NCBI RefSeq assembly: GCF_900573885.1
Contig: NZ_UPSE01000453.1
Span: 496,001 to 560,000, forward strand
DNA: 64,000 bases
Origin: Pseudomonas viridiflava
Lineage (GTDB): Bacteria; Pseudomonadota; Gammaproteobacteria; Pseudomonadales; Pseudomonadaceae
Direction of reading: 5' to 3'
In this document: positions 8,779 to 18,203 of the stretch, piece after piece
How positions within the stretch are numbered: position 1 is the first letter of the stretch
Layout: every line of letters begins with the position of its first letter
Made by a program: the position numbers and the translations under genes
Notes under the pieces: model-generated
Databases searched by the model: none
The model's input: the letters and a program-made list of their open reading frames with translations, nothing else
Told to the model about the DNA's origin: nothing

Positions 8779-9954
8779 ATGTCAGACATCGTTATTGTTA
8801 GTGGCGCCCGCACCCCCATGGGTGGTTTCCAGGGCAGCCTGTCGAGCGTTCCGGCCGTCGATCTCGGCGCCCTGGCCATTCGTGAAGCGGTACAACGCGC
8901 CGGCATCGAAGCCGCCGATGTGCAGGAAGTAATCATGGGCTGCGTACTGCCCGCCGGCCTCAAGCAAGGCCCCGCGCGCCAGGCCTCGCTGAATGCCGGC
9001 CTGCCTGCCGCCACCGGTTGCACCACCATCAACAAACTCTGCGGCTCCGGCATGAAAGCCGTAATGCTCGCCCACGACCTGCTCAAAGCCGGCACCAACA
9101 CCGTGATGGTGGCAGGCGGCATGGAGAGCATGTCCAACGCGCCGTACATTCTGGAAAAAGCCCGCTCCGGCCTGCGCATGGGCCACGGCGAGGTGAAAGA
9201 CCACATGTTCCTCGACGGCCTGGAAGACGCCCGCACCGGTCGCCTGATGGGTTCGTTCGCGCAAGAGACTGCCGACAAATACGGCATCGGCCGCGAAGAG
9301 ATGGACGCCTATGCCATCGAGTCGCTCAAGCGCGCGCAGAAGGCAATTGCCGACGGCTCGCTGGCCGCCGAAATCGTGCCGGTCACCGTTACCAGCCGCA
9401 AAGGCGAAGTGGTGGTGAAGGATGACGAGCAGCCGCTGAACGCCAATCTGGAAAAGATTCCGGGCCTGAAACCGGCGTTCCGTAAAGACGGCACCATCAC
9501 CGCCGCCAACGCCAGCTCGATTTCCGACGGCGCCAGCGCGCTGGTATTGATGACCGCCGAAGAAGCTGCGCGCCGTGGCCTGAAGCCGCTGGCGAAAATC
9601 GTCGGCCATGCCACCCAGAGCCAGGACCCCAGCGAATTCACCATCGCGCCCATCGGTGCCATGAGCAATCTGTTCGCCAAAACCGGCTGGAACAAAGACG
9701 ACGTCGACCTGTTTGAAATCAACGAAGCGTTTGCCATGGTGACCATGCTCGCCATGCGCGAGCACGGCCTGGACCACGCCAAAGTGAACGTTTATGGCGG
9801 CGCCTGCGCCCAGGGCCACCCTGTCGGGTCGACGGGCTCGCGCATCATCCTCACCCTGATCAACGCGCTGAAAAACACCGGCGGCAAACGCGGCGTGGCG
9901 TCGCTGTGCATCGGCGGTGGCGAGGCGACTGCAGTGGCGGTCGAGCTGTTGTAA
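8779..9954 (+). CDS. Acetyl-CoA acetyltransferase / thiolase
   Basis: 391-aa thiolase of usual length. The nucleophilic cysteine is C88 in NKLCGSGMKA, the His is in GHPVGSTGSR (about H347), and the second Cys is in CIGGGEA (about C377), so the active site is complete. It condenses two acetyl-CoA or thiolyses 3-ketoacyl-CoA. A purine-rich stretch (aagagaaagagagag) precedes the ATG as ribosome-binding sequence. It is monocistronic: divergent from the acyl-CoA ligase and followed by a strong terminator. AtoB/PhaA-type (short chain) is more likely than FadA because no fadB partner is adjacent, but that is inference. Confidence 0.93.
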   Translation: MSDIVIVSGARTPMGGFQGSLSSVPAVDLGALAIREAVQRAGIEAADVQEVIMGCVLPAGLKQGPARQASLNAGLPAATGCTTINKLCGSGMKAVMLAHDLLKAGTNTVMVAGGMESMSNAPYILEKARSGLRMGHGEVKDHMFLDGLEDARTGRLMGSFAQETADKYGIGREEMDAYAIESLKRAQKAIADGSLAAEIVPVTVTSRKGEVVVKDDEQPLNANLEKIPGLKPAFRKDGTITAANASSISDGASALVLMTAEEAARRGLKPLAKIVGHATQSQDPSEFTIAPIGAMSNLFAKTGWNKDDVDLFEINEAFAMVTMLAMREHGLDHAKVNVYGGACAQGHPVGSTGSRIILTLINALKNTGGKRGVASLCIGGGEATAVAVELL

Positions 9955-9971
9955 CGCTTCGTCAGAAATAG

Positions 9972-10002
9972 AAAAGCCCGGCTCAGATGCCGGGCTTTTT
10001 TA
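9972..10002 (+). terminator. Terminator of the thiolase gene
   Basis: The stem aaaagcccggc / gccgggctttttt has a short loop and a T run, 18 bp after the thiolase stop codon. Confidence 0.88.
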
Positions 10003-10003
10003 T

Positions 10004-10062
10004 TGTAGGAGCGAGCTTGCTCGCGAACCCCGCAAACGGCCTTCGCGAGAGCTCGCGCCCAC
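10004..10062. repeat. REP-like element
   Basis: tgtaggagcgagcttgctcg followed about 20 bp later by the imperfect inverse tcgcgagagctcgcgccc. It belongs to the same motif family as the repeat at 44-127. It sits between convergent genes (thiolase and the LysE-type exporter). Confidence 0.6.
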
Positions 10063-10077
10063 ATGGCCAACCCGTGT

Positions 10078-10710
10078 TTACGGCATCCGCGCCAACGCCA
10101 CCTTCACACCCAACCCCACCAGCACCACACCCATGGCCCGATCAAACCAGTGCCCCATGCGCGAAAAGCCGGCGCGCACACGCTCCTGGCTGAACAACCA
10201 CGCCACCATGCAAAACCACGTAGCCGTCGCGGCGGCCAGGTACACGCCATAACCGGCCTGCACCAGCAGCGGCGTGTGCGGGTTAATCACAACGGTGAAC
10301 AGCGAGAGGAAAAACAGCGTGGCTTTCGGGTTCAAGCCGTTGGTTACAAAGCCGCTGACAAACGCACTGCGGGCGCTGCGCTGTACCGGCTCAATGCCCG
10401 GCTGTTCTTCTTCGCCGGCCTTCGCCGGTTGGGCGCGAAGTGCCTTGATGCCGATGTAGATCAGGTACGCCGCCGCCAGCCACTTCAGTGCGCTAAACAG
10501 CACGATGGATTGCGACACGATCAGGCCGATGCCAAGCAGCGAATAGGTGACGTGAAGGAAAATTGCGCAGCCGACACCGAGGGCGGTCCAGGTGCCAGCA
10601 CGACGCCCGTTGGCCACGCTTTCTCGCACCACCACGGCGAAATCCGGACCGGGACTGGCGACCGCCAGCAGGTGAATCAGGGCAACGGTTAGAAACTCCG
10701 TCCAGTACAT
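10078..10710 (-). CDS. LysE family amino-acid/metabolite exporter
   Basis: 210-aa hydrophobic protein with about six membrane segments and the LysE/RhtB signature near the N-terminus (HLLAVASPGPDFAVVVRES), matching the family in length. It would export an amino acid or related metabolite across the inner membrane; the substrate cannot be told. A GGAG lies 10 nt before the ATG. It is divergent from the hydroxyacid dehydrogenase at 10781, with about 70 bp between them, so the two promoters must lie very close together or overlap. Confidence 0.9.
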   Translation of the reverse strand: MYWTEFLTVALIHLLAVASPGPDFAVVVRESVANGRRAGTWTALGVGCAIFLHVTYSLLGIGLIVSQSIVLFSALKWLAAAYLIYIGIKALRAQPAKAGEEEQPGIEPVQRSARSAFVSGFVTNGLNPKATLFFLSLFTVVINPHTPLLVQAGYGVYLAAATATWFCMVAWLFSQERVRAGFSRMGHWFDRAMGVVLVGLGVKVALARMP

Positions 10711-10780
10711 AAGTGGCGCTCCGCAGTCTGTTAGGCTGGCAACGATACGCCCTCCCCCGACCGCAAAAAAGGTACAGCTG

Positions 10781-11746
10781 ATGACCAGCCGCAGCCGCGC
10801 CGTGTTTCTCGATCACGACTCCCTTGACCTCGGCGACCTCGACTTCGCCCCGCTGCACGCGGCCTTTGGCGAACTGACGCTACATGCCAGCAGCACGCCG
10901 GAACAGGTGAGCGAACGCCTGCAGAACGCCGACGTGGTAATCACCAACAAAGCGCCCATCACCGCCGAAACGCTGGCCGCCTGCCCGCAGCTGAAACTGG
11001 TGCTGGTCGCTGCCACCGGCACCAACAATGTCGACCTCCTCGCCGCCCGCGAACGCGGCGTGGTGGTGTGCAATTGCCAGGGTTACGGCACGCCGTCGGT
11101 GGCACAGCACACGCTGATGTTGCTGCTGGCATTGGCCACCCGTTTGCCCGATTACCAACAGGCGATCCGCGCCGGAAAATGGCAGCAGGCAACACAGTTC
11201 TGTTTGCTGGATTTCCCCATCGTCGAACTGGAAGGCAAAACCCTCGGCCTGCTTGGCCATGGCGAATTGGGCAGCGCGGTGGCAAGGCTGGCCGAGGCCT
11301 TCGGCATGCGCGTATTGCTGGGGCAATTGCCAGGTCGGCCGCTGCGTGAAGATCGCGTGCCGCTGGAACAATTGCTGCCGCAAGTGGACGCCCTGACGCT
11401 GCACTGCCCACTCAACGAACACACCAAAAACCTGATCGACGTGCCGCAATTGGCATTGATGAAAACCACGGCATTTTTGCTGAACACCGCCCGCGGTGGC
11501 CTGGTCAATGAACAAGCATTGGCTGATTCGTTGCGCCGCGGACACCTCGGCGGCGCGGCCACCGATGTGCTCATCCAGGAGCCGCCAAGCGCCGGCAATC
11601 CGCTGCTGGCGAACGACATTCCCCGGCTGATCGTCACGCCCCACAGCGCGTGGGGAAGCCGCGAAGCCCGCCAGCGCATCGTCGGCCAACTGAGCGAAAA
11701 TGCCGAGGCGTTTTTCCTCGGTGCGCCGAAACGACAGGTCGGCTAA
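10781..11746 (+). CDS. D-2-hydroxyacid dehydrogenase (glycerate dehydrogenase-like)
   Basis: 321-aa NAD(P)-dependent oxidoreductase. The Rossmann motif is [20 protein letters not shown] near residues 150-170. The catalytic Arg is in [10 protein letters not shown], the acidic residue in DVLIQEPP, and the catalytic His in TPHSAWGS. Together these fit the HprA/glycerate-hydroxypyruvate reductase branch of the family. The stop is about 40 bp upstream of rsmC with no obvious terminator, so the two may be co-transcribed. Substrate (hydroxypyruvate or glyoxylate) is inferred from the family only. Confidence 0.9.
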   Translation: MTSRSRAVFLDHDSLDLGDLDFAPLHAAFGELTLHASSTPEQVSERLQNADVVITNKAPITAETLAACPQLKLVLVAATGTNNVDLLAARERGVVVCNCQGYGTPSVAQHTLMLLLALATRLPDYQQAIRAGKWQQATQFCLLDFPIVELEGKTLGLLGHGELGSAVARLAEAFGMRVLLGQLPGRPLREDRVPLEQLLPQVDALTLHCPLNEHTKNLIDVPQLALMKTTAFLLNTARGGLVNEQALADSLRRGHLGGAATDVLIQEPPSAGNPLLANDIPRLIVTPHSAWGSREARQRIVGQLSENAEAFFLGAPKRQVG

Positions 11747-11787
11747 GCTGCCCGGCTTTTTGCCGAGCCTCATTCAAGGAGACGCCC

Positions 11788-12786
11788 ATGGACCCGCGAA
11801 GCGAAGTGCTGCTGCGTCAGCCCGAATTGTTTACCGGCAATGTGCTGTTGGCCGGTTTACCGGCAGACGGGCTGCTTGGCGAGTTGCCCGACGCCCACAG
11901 CTGGAGCTGGCATGCCGGCGACCACGACACCCTCACCGCGCGCTTCGACCAGCGCAGCCACTTTGGCGTAGCGCCGGGTGAGCGCACGTTCGATGCCGCC
12001 GTGGTGTTTCTGCCCAAATCCCGTGAATTGACCGACTATCTGCTGACCGTTCTGGCCTCGCGTCTGGCCGGTCGCGAGCTGTTTCTGGTGGGGGAAAAAC
12101 GCGGCGGCATTGAACGGGCCGCCAAACAACTGCAACCCTTCGGCAGCCCGCGCAAACTCGACAGCGCGCGGCATTGCCAGCTATGGCAGGTGACGGTTGA
12201 TAACGCTCCCGCAAGCCCGGATCTCAACGCCTTGGCGCAACGCTATGAACTGGAACTGAGCGACGGCCCGCTCACCATTCTCAGCCTGCCAGGGGTGTTC
12301 AGCCATGGCCGCCTCGACCGTGGCACCGCGCTGTTTCTTCAGCATCTGGACAAACTACCCAGCGGCCCGATGCTCGACTTCGGTTGCGGCGCCGGGGTAG
12401 TCGGTGCGGTGCTAAAACGCCGTTATCCGCAGAACCCGGTAACGCTGCTCGACGTCGACGCCTTCGCCGCCGCCAGCAGCCGGTTGACGCTGACTGCCAA
12501 TGGCCTGGAAGCGGAGGTAATGACCGGCGACGGCATCGACGCCGCACCGAAGAACCTGATGGCCATTCTCACCAATCCGCCGTTCCACGAAGGCGTGCAC
12601 ACCCATTACCGCGCCACCGAAGACCTGTTGCGCAAGGCGGTAAAACACCTGGAGCACAAAGGTGAATTGCGCCTGGTGGCGAACAGCTTTTTGAAATACC
12701 CGCCGCTGATCGAGGAGCACCTGGGTCCGTGCGCGACATTGGGAGAAGGTCAGGGCTTTCGCGTTTACCGGGCCAAACGGCACTAA
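11788..12786 (+). CDS. rsmC: 16S rRNA (guanine1207-N2)-methyltransferase
   Basis: 332-aa two-domain methyltransferase. The N-terminal half is a degenerate MTase-like domain. The C-terminal half carries the SAM-binding motif [15 protein letters not shown] and the catalytic [12 protein letters not shown] (NPPF motif of N2-guanine methyltransferases). I start at ATG 11788, preceded by AAGGAGACGCCC; longer in-frame extensions run into the upstream gene. It modifies G1207 of 16S rRNA in the small subunit. The next element downstream is the Mn riboswitch. Confidence 0.9.
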   Translation: MDPRSEVLLRQPELFTGNVLLAGLPADGLLGELPDAHSWSWHAGDHDTLTARFDQRSHFGVAPGERTFDAAVVFLPKSRELTDYLLTVLASRLAGRELFLVGEKRGGIERAAKQLQPFGSPRKLDSARHCQLWQVTVDNAPASPDLNALAQRYELELSDGPLTILSLPGVFSHGRLDRGTALFLQHLDKLPSGPMLDFGCGAGVVGAVLKRRYPQNPVTLLDVDAFAAASSRLTLTANGLEAEVMTGDGIDAAPKNLMAILTNPPFHEGVHTHYRATEDLLRKAVKHLEHKGELRLVANSFLKYPPLIEEHLGPCATLGEGQGFRVYRAKRH

Positions 12787-12829
12787 CTTTGGCTTGCCGC
12801 TTACAGCTTCCTCGGGCAGAATCCGCTCC

Positions 12830-13030
12830 GTCCTAGGGGAGTAGTCTCCCGCAAGCGCTGCAATTGCCAGCGCTTCGCCCGGCCCGCGTCAACATACTTG
12901 CTCCTCAGAGCATGGCGCGTGCGACCCAAGGTCCGCTCAGACGGACCCAGGGGTTTGACAAGACCTATGACACGTAACTCCTTACCCGGGGCGGGAAGTA
13001 GTACGTGTCATAGCCGTGTCTACCCGCCCC
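12830..13030 (+). promoter_or_regulatory. yybP-ykoY manganese riboswitch with expression platform
   Basis: The leader contains the conserved yybP-ykoY pieces in order: aggggagtag (12835-12844), cgtcaacatac (from about 12887) and gtttgacaagacct (12953-12966). Two inverted repeats follow: ctatgacacgta (12965-12976) with tacgtgtcatag (13002-13013), and ggggcggg (12988-12995) with cccgcccc (13023-13030). The second stem ends directly at the gaggaag ribosome-binding site of the GDT1-type gene, so metal binding plausibly frees translation or read-through. The family senses Mn2+; the exact 5' and 3' ends are approximate. Confidence 0.88.
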
Positions 13031-13042
13031 TGAGGAAGCCTG

Positions 13043-13627
13043 ATGCTTGATTCCCTTCTTGTTCCAACCGGTATTGTCGCCTTGGCTGAAATTGGCGACA
13101 AAACCCAGCTGCTCGCCCTGATTCTGGCGGCGCGGTTTCGTAAACCCTGGCCGATAATCGCCGGCATCGTGGTGGCCACCCTCGCCAACCATGCGGCGGC
13201 CGGCGCGGTAGGCGCCTGGGTCAGCGGATTTTTCTCTGACGTCGTGCTGCACTGGATTCTCGCAGTGAGCTTCGCCGCCACCGCGTTGTGGACGCTGGTG
13301 CCGGACAAGATCGATGAAGACGAAACCACCACCGCGCGTAGTTTCGGTCCCTTCCTCACCACACTGATTGCGTTCTTTATTGCCGAGATCGGCGACAAGA
13401 CCCAGATCGCCACCGTCATGCTGGCGGCGCAGTTTCCCGAACTCTGGCTGGTGATTATCGGCACCACCTTGGGCATGTTGCTGGCAAACGTGCCGGTGGT
13501 ATTGGCCGGTAACTTCGCGGCGGAGAAGCTGCCACTGACCTTGATTCGACGCCTGGCCGCTGCCGCGTTTTTCATCCTCGCAGGCATCGCGATTTATAAA
13601 GCGTTGCAGGCCAGTGGGCTCGCCTAA
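13043..13627 (+). CDS. TMEM165/GDT1 (UPF0016) manganese exporter
   Basis: 194-aa inner-membrane protein with two homologous halves of three segments. Each half has the family signature: LAEIGDKTQLLALILA near residue 14 and IAEIGDKTQIATVMLA near residue 115 (E-x-G-D-K-T). Members move Ca2+/Mn2+; bacterial MneA-type members export Mn2+. The yybP-ykoY Mn riboswitch directly upstream supports a manganese detoxification role here. The ribosome-binding site gaggaag is 4-5 nt before the ATG and next to the riboswitch stem. Confidence 0.92.
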   Translation: MLDSLLVPTGIVALAEIGDKTQLLALILAARFRKPWPIIAGIVVATLANHAAAGAVGAWVSGFFSDVVLHWILAVSFAATALWTLVPDKIDEDETTTARSFGPFLTTLIAFFIAEIGDKTQIATVMLAAQFPELWLVIIGTTLGMLLANVPVVLAGNFAAEKLPLTLIRRLAAAAFFILAGIAIYKALQASGLA

Positions 13628-13630
13628 AAC

Positions 13631-13732
13631 GTAGGTTGGGTTGAGCGCAAGCGAAGCCCAACATTTAAGCCCGCAGTGTCAGCCCGTTGGGCTTCGCTGG
13701 GGCTCACCGAATGCGGACCAGCCCAACCTCTC
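13631..13732. repeat. Inverted 'gtaggttggg' intergenic repeat
   Basis: aggttgggttgagcgcaagc plus gaagcccaac is matched by gttgggcttcgctggggctcaccgaatg...cccaacct in inverted order. The arms are imperfectly complementary and span the region just after the GDT1-type gene stop. This is a common bacterial intergenic repeat type; it may serve as transcript end. Confidence 0.6.
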
Positions 13733-13738
13733 TGCCTG

Positions 13739-13811
13739 TGTAGGAGCCAGCTTGCTGGCGAAGCTTTGGGCTATTGAAATCAAGCGCTTCGCCAGCAAGC
13801 TGGCTCCTACA
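13739..13811. repeat. REP-like inverted repeat
   Basis: tgtaggagccagcttgctgg (cgaagc) and its exact inverse (gcttcg)ccagcaagctggctcctaca enclose about 20 bp. The same arms occur at 21977-22039, so this is one mobile or spreading repeat family. Confidence 0.85.
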
Positions 13812-14021
13812 GAAAGCGGTTAGTTGAGCGGGGCTTTTCAACTCCCACGCAACCACTTCCCCGACCCAACAGTCTCGATGCAGCTCTCCAGCGTCATTTC
13901 CATGACGCCCATTTACCGGCGTTTCGGCCAATGCCGATTGACAGCGATGCGAGGCAGAGTGGCCGGGCTTGCTCTATATAAGAAAAGCCCTACACCTAGC
14001 CCAACCCTGCCGAGCACCGCT

Positions 14022-14465
14022 ATGTCATTGGATGATATGAAAAGGCTGGTCCGCCACCACATCGACCTGTCATGGAATAAAGGTCGAATCGCCCTCGCCG
14101 AGCAACTGCACAGCAAAAGTTTTATTTACAAGAGTTCGTTCGTCGGGCGCCCGCTCGACAGCGAAGCCTTTGGCAGCATGGTCGTGGACATTCGCGGCGC
14201 GATGCCCGACCTGGTCGTGGTAGTCGAAGAAATTCTCGCCGAAGGCAACAAGGTTTTTACCTGGTCCACCCTGATCGGCACCCTGGAAAAACCCACGCTT
14301 GGGTATCCCGCCAGCGACAAGGTGCTGAGCATTTCCGCCATGGCGTGCTGGACCCTGACGTGCGGCGGCGAAATCGAAGAGCTGTGCACCATCTTCGACA
14401 TGGAAAGCTTCCGCTCACAGCTGGGTTTGGTGACCCGGCCGTTCGCGGAAGTGGCATTGCCGTAG
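14022..14465 (+). CDS. SnoaL-like (NTF2 fold) protein
   Basis: 147-aa protein from ATG 14022 (MSLDDMKRLVRHHIDLSWNKG). The reading frame stays open upstream to 13824, but the extra residues do not look like protein and overlap repeat-flanking sequence, so I exclude them. The body (SSFVGRPLDSEAFGSMVVDIRGAMPDLVVVVEEI...) has the pattern of SnoaL/ester-cyclase-like NTF2-fold proteins with a conserved C-terminal FDMESFRSQLGL. No catalytic role can be read. It is convergent with the M48 protease gene, with only 7 bp between stops. No clear Shine-Dalgarno precedes the chosen start. Confidence 0.7.
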   Translation: MSLDDMKRLVRHHIDLSWNKGRIALAEQLHSKSFIYKSSFVGRPLDSEAFGSMVVDIRGAMPDLVVVVEEILAEGNKVFTWSTLIGTLEKPTLGYPASDKVLSISAMACWTLTCGGEIEELCTIFDMESFRSQLGLVTRPFAEVALP

Positions 14466-14472
14466 AACGTGC

Positions 14473-15291
14473 TTACTTCGGCCTGGCCTGCTGATACAAC
14501 GGCTCAACTTTGGGAATCGCCGCCTGCAACGAGGCGATGCGGCTGCTGCTGGCCGGGTGCGTGCTCATGAATTCCGGCGGCGAACCTTCGCTGGCCTGCG
14601 CCATTTTCTGCCACAGGCTTACGGCTGCATTGGGGTTGTAACCGGCGCGGGCGGAGAGTTCGAGGCCGATCAGATCCGCTTCGTTTTCGTTCTCGCGGCT
14701 GTTGGGCAGCGTCAGGCTGTAATTGACCACCGTGTCGGCCAGCGCCATGGAGTCCTGACCAAGACCGAGCAATGCACCCGCCCCCTGCTTGGCGATTTCC
14801 ATGCCGTAGGCCTTGGACATTGCCTCGCGGCCATGCTCGCGCAACGCGTGGGCAATTTCGTGGCCCATTACCGCCGCCAGCTCGTCATCGGTGAGTTTCA
14901 ACTGATCGATGAGGCCGCTGTACACAATGATCTTGCCGCCCGGGCCGCAGTTGGCGTTGAGCTCGTCGCTGTCGACCAGGTTCACTTCCCACGCCCACTG
15001 GGCAGAGTCGGGTCGCAGTCTCGGCGCCTGGGCGATCAGGCGTTTGGCTATCGCGTCGACGCGTTTGGCATTGGTGCTGGTTTTGTCCAGCTGGCCTTTG
15101 CCTTTGGCCTCGCTGAGCGTTTGCTGGTACGACTGCGCGTACATCTGATTGACCTCTTGGGTCGACAGCATGCTGAACATGTACTGCTTGCGCCCTACCC
15201 CGACGGAGTCGCCGCTGGTGGTATTTACCGCCTGGCAGGCGCTTAGCAGCAGGCCTGCGGCCACTACCGTCAATCGAAAAGAATGCTTCAT
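14473..15291 (-). CDS. M48 family metalloprotease, lipoprotein
   Basis: 272-aa zinc protease of the M48 (LoiP/YcaL/BepA-like) group. ATG 15291 follows GGAGG. The signal peptide ends in a lipobox (LLLSAC), so it is lipid-anchored in the envelope. The zinc site HEIAHALREHG is near residue 143, with the third ligand in ENEADLIGLELSARAGY. It is expected to degrade misfolded outer-membrane proteins in the periplasm. The gene stands alone, divergent from the chemoreceptor gene. Confidence 0.92.
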   Translation of the reverse strand: MKHSFRLTVVAAGLLLSACQAVNTTSGDSVGVGRKQYMFSMLSTQEVNQMYAQSYQQTLSEAKGKGQLDKTSTNAKRVDAIAKRLIAQAPRLRPDSAQWAWEVNLVDSDELNANCGPGGKIIVYSGLIDQLKLTDDELAAVMGHEIAHALREHGREAMSKAYGMEIAKQGAGALLGLGQDSMALADTVVNYSLTLPNSRENENEADLIGLELSARAGYNPNAAVSLWQKMAQASEGSPPEFMSTHPASSSRIASLQAAIPKVEPLYQQARPK

Positions 15292-15464
15292 ACCGGTCCT
15301 CCATAAACGGGTTCGTATGCTAGTGCGCCCACCTTGGCAGAACAACCTTACTTGCGCTCTGGCAATCGGCCATCTTTGCTACAGGTGTGCGCTGTTAATG
15401 CTTTGGCAGCACGCTGCCGATACGCCAGGAACAGGTTGCCAACAAGTCCGATGTGGGGGTGTTC

Positions 15465-17600
15465 ATGCGCTTCAAATCCATCCAGTTCTCCGTGGCCTTG
15501 TTGGCCGGCGCCAGCGTGCTGGCTGTCGTCGCAGCGTTAGTGCTGTACTCGCTCTTCGCCGGCGCCCGCACCCAGGACATGGTGAAAACCAGCACGCAAT
15601 CGCTACTGGAGGAAATGATTCACCAGCGTCTGACCACACTGGCCCAGGCGCAGGTCAGTCAAATTTTGCGCGAGCTGGAATACCCGCTCGTTATCGCTGC
15701 CGGCCTGGCACAGACCAATGCCCTGGCGGGCGAAACCGACAGCAGCGGCGCCCCGGCGATGAGCCTTTCGCGGGAAGAATTACTCAACCTGCTGCACAGC
15801 GCCCTGCAAAAGAATCCGAAACTGGTAGACGCCTATATCGGCTGGGAGCCAGGCGCTTTCGACAACAACGACGCCGCCTATGCCGGGCAAACAGCCAAGG
15901 GCGCGAGCGACGTCGGGCGGTTCATTCCGTGGTGGTACCGCAAGGATGACGGCACCCTGACCCTCGACACCCTCGGCCCGGATATCGAAAGCAGCAAATT
16001 GCTGCCCACCGGCGTACGTGCCGGTGAGTACTACCTGTGTCCGCGCGAAACCAAAGGCACCTGCCTGATCGACCCGGCGCCTTACGACATGGGCGGAAAA
16101 ATGGTCATGCTCGCCTCGTTTAACGTACCGATTCTGGCCAAAGGGGAGTTCAAGGGCATCGTCGGCGCCGACCTTACCGTCGACTTCATTCAGGAACTGC
16201 TCAAAACCGAGGACGCCAAGCTCTACGACGGGGCTGGTGAACTCGGCCTGATTTCCAACAATGGCCGCATCGTCGCCTACACCAAAGACCCCAGCAAACG
16301 CGGTGCGCCGAGTACCGAAGTACTGCCGGGCATTGGCGATGTGAAATCCCTGCCACTGGGCCAGCCAACCTTTAGCACCAACAAAGACACCGGCGAGCTG
16401 CAACTGCTGATGCCATTCAACATTGCCGAAACCGGCAGCCGCTGGACCCTGGTGCTGCAAGTGCCGGAAAAAGCCGTATATGCCGAACTGAACGCGCTGC
16501 ACCAACAACTCAACGACCAGCGCCAGACCGACACGTTGGGCATGACCATCGTCGGCCTGGTGATTGCCGGCGTTGGCCTGCTGGTGATCTGGTTTGTGGG
16601 GTATGGCATTGCCCGGCCGTTGAAACAGATGGTGCTGATGCTCGATGACATCGCCAAAGGCGACGGCGACCTGACCAAACGCCTGCAAGTGGACCGTGCC
16701 GACGAACTGGGCCAGATCGCCAACGGCTTCAACACCTTCCTCAACAAGCTGCAAAACATGATTCGCGATGTTGTGGGTTCGGTGCAGAAGGTCAGCGACT
16801 CCTCGGAGAACACCGCCGACATCGCCATCCGCACCAACCAGGGCGTGCAGCGGCAGATGACCGAGATTGATCAGGTGGCCACCGCCGTACACGAAATGAC
16901 CGCCACCGCCCAGGACGTAGCGCGCAACGCCACCCTGGCGGCCGAGTCTGCCAATGCCGCCGACCGCTCAGCCAATGAAGGCAAACGCATCGTCAACAAC
17001 ACCTCGCAAGCCATCGCCTCGCTCGCCACCGAAATCGGTCGCGCCGTGTCCGTGGTGCAGAACCTGGCCAAAGACAGCGAAAACATCAACGCCATCCTCA
17101 CCGCTATTCGCGGCATTGCCGAGCAGACCAATTTGCTCGCCTTGAACGCAGCCATCGAGGCGGCACGGGCGGGCGAACAAGGACGCGGGTTTGCGGTAGT
17201 GGCGGATGAAGTGCGCAACCTGGCGCAGAAAACCCAGCAGGCGACTGAAGAAATTCAATCCATGATTCAGCAACTGCAACACGGCACCCGCGAAGTGGTG
17301 AAGGTGATGGAGGACAGCCAGGGCAAAACCGATGAAAGCGTGAAACATGCCGCCGAGGCTGCCGGTGCACTGGATGCGATTACCGAAGCGGTGTCGGTGA
17401 TCAACGACATGAACACCCAGATCGCCAGCGCAGCCGAGGAGCAAAGCGCCGTGGCCGAAGACATCAACCGCAACGTCACCAACATCGGCCAGGTGGCGGC
17501 CGAGGTGGCCGGTGGCGCCGATGAAGCCAGCCAGGCGAGTGCGGAATTGACCAAGCTGGCTGAACAGCAGCGGCGGTTGATTAATCAGTTTCGGGTGTAG
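15465..17600 (+). CDS. Methyl-accepting chemotaxis protein with Cache sensor
   Basis: 711-aa chemoreceptor. There is a membrane segment near the N-terminus ([24 protein letters not shown]) and a periplasmic dCache-type sensor of about 330 aa with the typical [10 protein letters not shown] and [14 protein letters not shown] pieces. A second membrane helix ([31 protein letters not shown]) leads into a HAMP domain and a cytoplasmic signalling hairpin. The conserved tip is [41 protein letters not shown] use ATG 15465, which follows GGGGGT by 4 nt, rather than the GTG at 15453. Ligand class (amino or organic acids) is not readable. No che genes are nearby, as usual for dispersed Pseudomonas receptors. 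Confidence 0.93.
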   Translation: MRFKSIQFSVALLAGASVLAVVAALVLYSLFAGARTQDMVKTSTQSLLEEMIHQRLTTLAQAQVSQILRELEYPLVIAAGLAQTNALAGETDSSGAPAMSLSREELLNLLHSALQKNPKLVDAYIGWEPGAFDNNDAAYAGQTAKGASDVGRFIPWWYRKDDGTLTLDTLGPDIESSKLLPTGVRAGEYYLCPRETKGTCLIDPAPYDMGGKMVMLASFNVPILAKGEFKGIVGADLTVDFIQELLKTEDAKLYDGAGELGLISNNGRIVAYTKDPSKRGAPSTEVLPGIGDVKSLPLGQPTFSTNKDTGELQLLMPFNIAETGSRWTLVLQVPEKAVYAELNALHQQLNDQRQTDTLGMTIVGLVIAGVGLLVIWFVGYGIARPLKQMVLMLDDIAKGDGDLTKRLQVDRADELGQIANGFNTFLNKLQNMIRDVVGSVQKVSDSSENTADIAIRTNQGVQRQMTEIDQVATAVHEMTATAQDVARNATLAAESANAADRSANEGKRIVNNTSQAIASLATEIGRAVSVVQNLAKDSENINAILTAIRGIAEQTNLLALNAAIEAARAGEQGRGFAVVADEVRNLAQKTQQATEEIQSMIQQLQHGTREVVKVMEDSQGKTDESVKHAAEAAGALDAITEAVSVINDMNTQIASAAEEQSAVAEDINRNVTNIGQVAAEVAGGADEASQASAELTKLAEQQRRLINQFRV

Positions 17601-17624
17601 GCGAAACCGAGCTTGGGGCTTAAT

Positions 17625-17740
17625 CGCAGCCCTCTCCCCAACCCTCTCCCGCTCGCGGGAGAGGGGGCCGATCGCAGACAACCCGGAAAACGTCACCCCT
17701 CGCCCGCTTGCGGGAGAGGGGCCGGGGGAGAGGGTGGGCC
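17625..17740. repeat. 'ccctctcccgc' REP-like repeats
   Basis: Two head-to-head units built on ccctctcccgctcgcgggag and ctcgcccgcttgcgggagag lie after the chemoreceptor gene. The same unit recurs at 46.4 kb and forms the tandem array at 40.7-41.3 kb. No gene is seen. Confidence 0.75.
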
Positions 17741-17771
17741 CCAACACCCATCCCGGTTAATCCCACACAAC

Positions 17772-17802
17772 AAAAAGCCCGGCATCCGCCGGGCTTTGTT
17801 TT
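17772..17802 (-). terminator. Terminator of repeat-protein gene copy 1
   Basis: The stem aaagcccggc/gccgggcttt lies 15 bp past the leftward stop codon. On the minus strand it is followed by a T run. A near-identical copy at 18478-18511 ends the paralogous gene. Confidence 0.85.
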
Positions 17803-17816
17803 CACTGCGTCAGTTA

Positions 17817-18203
17817 TTAGCTGATTCGACCAGCACCTACACGATCAGCACCACCTTCAGCTATACGGTTAGCGCCAGTGCGATCAGCACCACCTTCGGC
17901 TACGCGGTTGGCGCCGGTACGGTCAGCGCCCCTTTCAGCTAAACGATTAGCGCCAGTGCGATCGGCACCCCCTTCCGCTATACGGTTAGCGCCGGCACGG
18001 TCAGCACCCCCTTCAGCTACACGGTTAGCGCCGGTACGGTCAGCGCCGCCTTCAGCTACGCGGTTAGCGCCGGTACGGTCGGCACCGCTCTCAGCGACTG
18101 CCGGTGAATTCAGTTGTTGGTACAGGTCGGTAGCGTGAACGGTCACAGCGCTGGCGGCCAGTACGGCGAGGGTCAAGCTCAGGATCAGTTTGTTGGTTTT
18201 CAT
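17817..18203 (-). CDS. Exported 13-residue-repeat protein, copy 1 (7 repeats)
   Basis: 128-aa protein of unknown function. ATG 18203 follows a GGAGCGAAC ribosome-binding region. The signal peptide is MKTNKLILSLTLAVLAASAV, ending VHA, so the product leaves the cytoplasm. The linker TDLYQQLNSPAV precedes seven tandem 13-aa units of consensus AEGGADRTGANRV, the last ending VGAGRIS. The unit is 39 bp in DNA. Repeats here are more diverged (RAGANRI, AERGADRT) than in copy 2. Composition is rich in Gly, Ala, Asp, Arg and Asn with no Cys, so an extended or disordered periplasmic/extracellular segment is likely. It is the left copy of a tandem duplication. The longer open frame up to 18473 is upstream DNA, not gene. 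Confidence 0.85.
   Translation of the reverse strand: MKTNKLILSLTLAVLAASAVTVHATDLYQQLNSPAVAESGADRTGANRVAEGGADRTGANRVAEGGADRAGANRIAEGGADRTGANRLAERGADRTGANRVAEGGADRTGANRIAEGGADRVGAGRIS

Noticed and set aside
13824..14021. N-terminal extension of the SnoaL-like protein
   Set aside because: Translated residues look random, and the family-like sequence begins at ATG 14022.
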